A model generated the notes under the pieces. That model was given only the letters and a program-made list of their open reading frames with translations. It did not search any database and had not been told where the DNA came from. Below, in pieces: positions 25,550 through 26,584 of a stretch of DNA of 26,584 nt (the first letter of the stretch is position 1; every line of letters starts with the position of its first letter). The stretch spans positions 1-26,584 of the forward strand of contig CAZPMO010000052.1 of NCBI GenBank assembly GCA_964587515.1, read 5' to 3'. Origin of the DNA: CAZPMO01 sp964587515. Lineage in GTDB: Bacteria > Pseudomonadota > Alphaproteobacteria > MPNO01. Made by a program: the position numbers and the translations under genes.

Positions 25550-26543
25550 GCGCGCCGGTCGAGCGCCGCGACAGATAGCGCAGCGGATCGACGGCGCGCC
25601 GTCCGCGCCGCAGCTCGAAATGAAGCTGCGGATGCAGCACGCTGCCGCTCCTGCCAACGCGCGAAATCGACTGCCCCTTGCGGACCCGCTGCCCCGCCTT
25701 CACCAACACGGTCTGGTTATGGGCGTAAGCCGACGTCCAGCCTCCGGCATGTTTGATCAACAGCAAATTACCGAACCCGCGAAGCTGATTTCCGCTATAG
25801 GCCACGACGCCGTTTTCGGCCGCCCGCACCACGGTCCCGCGCGGCGCAAGGATATTGATCCCGTCATTGTGCAGGCCCTTGCCGCGTGGACCGAAACCAA
25901 CCGAGACCCGTCCGCGCACCGGCCATAGGAACTTGCGTCCGGCGCGCGGCGGCGGATGGGCCAGCGCGACAGGCAACGAGACAGGCGTTCGCCGCGTAAC
26001 CGCCGGCCGCGGAAAAACCCGGCGCGGCTTGGACGCCGGGGCCCGGGCGCCCCGCGACGCCACCGCCGCTTCGCGCCGCTTGCCGGGAAGCCGCAAGCGC
26101 TGACCGGCGGTCAGACGATAGGGTGGCCGGAGGCTGTTCAACCGCACCAGTGACCGGATGTCGACGCGATAGCGCCGCGCCACGCCATACAGCGTTTCAC
26201 CGTCTTGCACGTCATGCAGGCGCGCCGACGGCAGACGCAGCCGCTGACCGGGCCGGATGATATAGGGCGAGCGCAATCGATTGGCGTCGATAAGATCGCG
26301 CAGCGCGACCTTGTGCCGGCGGGCGACACTGTAAAGGGTGTCGCCCTTCAGGACGGGCACACCGTCGGCGGTGCGGTCCATTCCGGGCGTGCGGGACGCC
26401 TGCTGGACCGGCGGCGCCGACCTGGCGTTGCCGCCATAGACCACCGGCGCTGGCGTGCCGACCTGGCCGCAGGCAGTCGCCAGCACCGCCATCATCGACC
26501 AAGCTGGCACCCAACGACGCCTTATGAGCCGTTCAAACAGCAT
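25506..26543 (-). CDS. LysM-LytM lipoprotein, NlpD/DipM-like, apparently non-catalytic
   Basis: A 345-residue envelope protein. An N-terminal hydrophobic segment ends in LATAC, a lipobox-like site with Cys25. Two LysM peptidoglycan-binding repeats follow (about residues 60-102 and 106-150, each with the DTLYSVARR/ETLYGVARR pattern). A basic Pro/Arg/Ala-rich linker leads to an M23/LytM domain (about 205-320). The zinc site is degenerate: the usual HxGxD reads NDGIN, and the usual HxHFE reads QLHFE. It is therefore probably an amidase activator of the NlpD/EnvC type rather than an endopeptidase. I start at ATG 26543; a TTG nine bases upstream is less likely. Upstream genes lie outside the window. 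Confidence 0.88.
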   Translation of the reverse strand: MLFERLIRRRWVPAWSMMAVLATACGQVGTPAPVVYGGNARSAPPVQQASRTPGMDRTADGVPVLKGDTLYSVARRHKVALRDLIDANRLRSPYIIRPGQRLRLPSARLHDVQDGETLYGVARRYRVDIRSLVRLNSLRPPYRLTAGQRLRLPGKRREAAVASRGARAPASKPRRVFPRPAVTRRTPVSLPVALAHPPPRAGRKFLWPVRGRVSVGFGPRGKGLHNDGINILAPRGTVVRAAENGVVAYSGNQLRGFGNLLLIKHAGGWTSAYAHNQTVLVKAGQRVRKGQSISRVGRSGSVLHPQLHFELRRGRRAVDPLRYLSRRSTGALSPAVFPAARPGPG

Positions 26544-26584
26544 CCCGGGCAATCTATGACCGTCTTGTGAATTGATCAGCGGCG

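Overview
The window reads as chromosomal DNA from a GC-rich alphaproteobacterium, probably of a Rhodospirillales-like lineage. The class-level call rests on the yajC-secD-secF cluster next to a DUF815 ATPase and a LytM lipoprotein, an NDUFAF6-like squalene-synthase-fold protein, trmFO, and a short basic protein starting MARKPNYRFER, which I recall from alphaproteobacteria. The order-level call is a guess. No rRNA, tRNA, transposase, integrase, phage gene or CRISPR array was found.

Layout. (1) 1-3019: a tandem pair of pentapeptide-repeat genes; the first is broken by a one-base frameshift and its lost 3' end is still readable. (2) 3047-7001: ssb with a small downstream gene, a candidate structured RNA ending in a strong terminator, then a catabolic-looking block (D-2-hydroxyacid dehydrogenase, divergent amidohydrolase, convergent TauD-type dioxygenase) lying between ssb and uvrA. 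(3) 7131-11645: uvrA, an unknown gene overlapping its stop codon, a cold-shock gene behind a long AT-rich leader, and a 56-residue basic protein. (4) 11655-13944, minus strand: a COG0523 GTPase followed by a beta-propeller LVIVD-type protein, a probable two-gene operon. (5) 14039-17339, plus strand: ChaC-like gamma-glutamylcyclotransferase, YciI-like protein, HpcH/HpaI aldolase, trmFO. (6) 17560-21525: a second cold-shock gene, two back-to-back squalene/phytoene-synthase-fold genes with altered Asp motifs, hpnE, and a stand-alone DUF989 membrane protein ending in a textbook terminator. (7) 21545-26543: secF, secD, yajC (minus), DUF815 ATPase (plus) and a LysM-LytM lipoprotein (minus) whose end overlaps the ATPase gene.

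How the genes fit together. DNA repair is represented by ssb and uvrA, protein export by YajC/SecD/SecF, tRNA T-loop methylation by TrmFO, and envelope or division control by the LytM factor. HpnE points to squalene/hopanoid synthesis, but its HpnC-like partner lacks the first Asp of both catalytic motifs and no HpnD is present here. The NDUFAF6-like gene points instead to respiratory complex I assembly.

The observations I rate highest are the candidate RNA with a possible pseudoknot between ssb and the dehydrogenase gene, the pair of squalene-synthase-fold genes with altered Asp motifs, the nuclease-like unknown coupled to uvrA, the GTPase/His-rich propeller operon, and the frameshifted pentapeptide paralogue. 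All identifications were made by eye from motifs; no database search was run.
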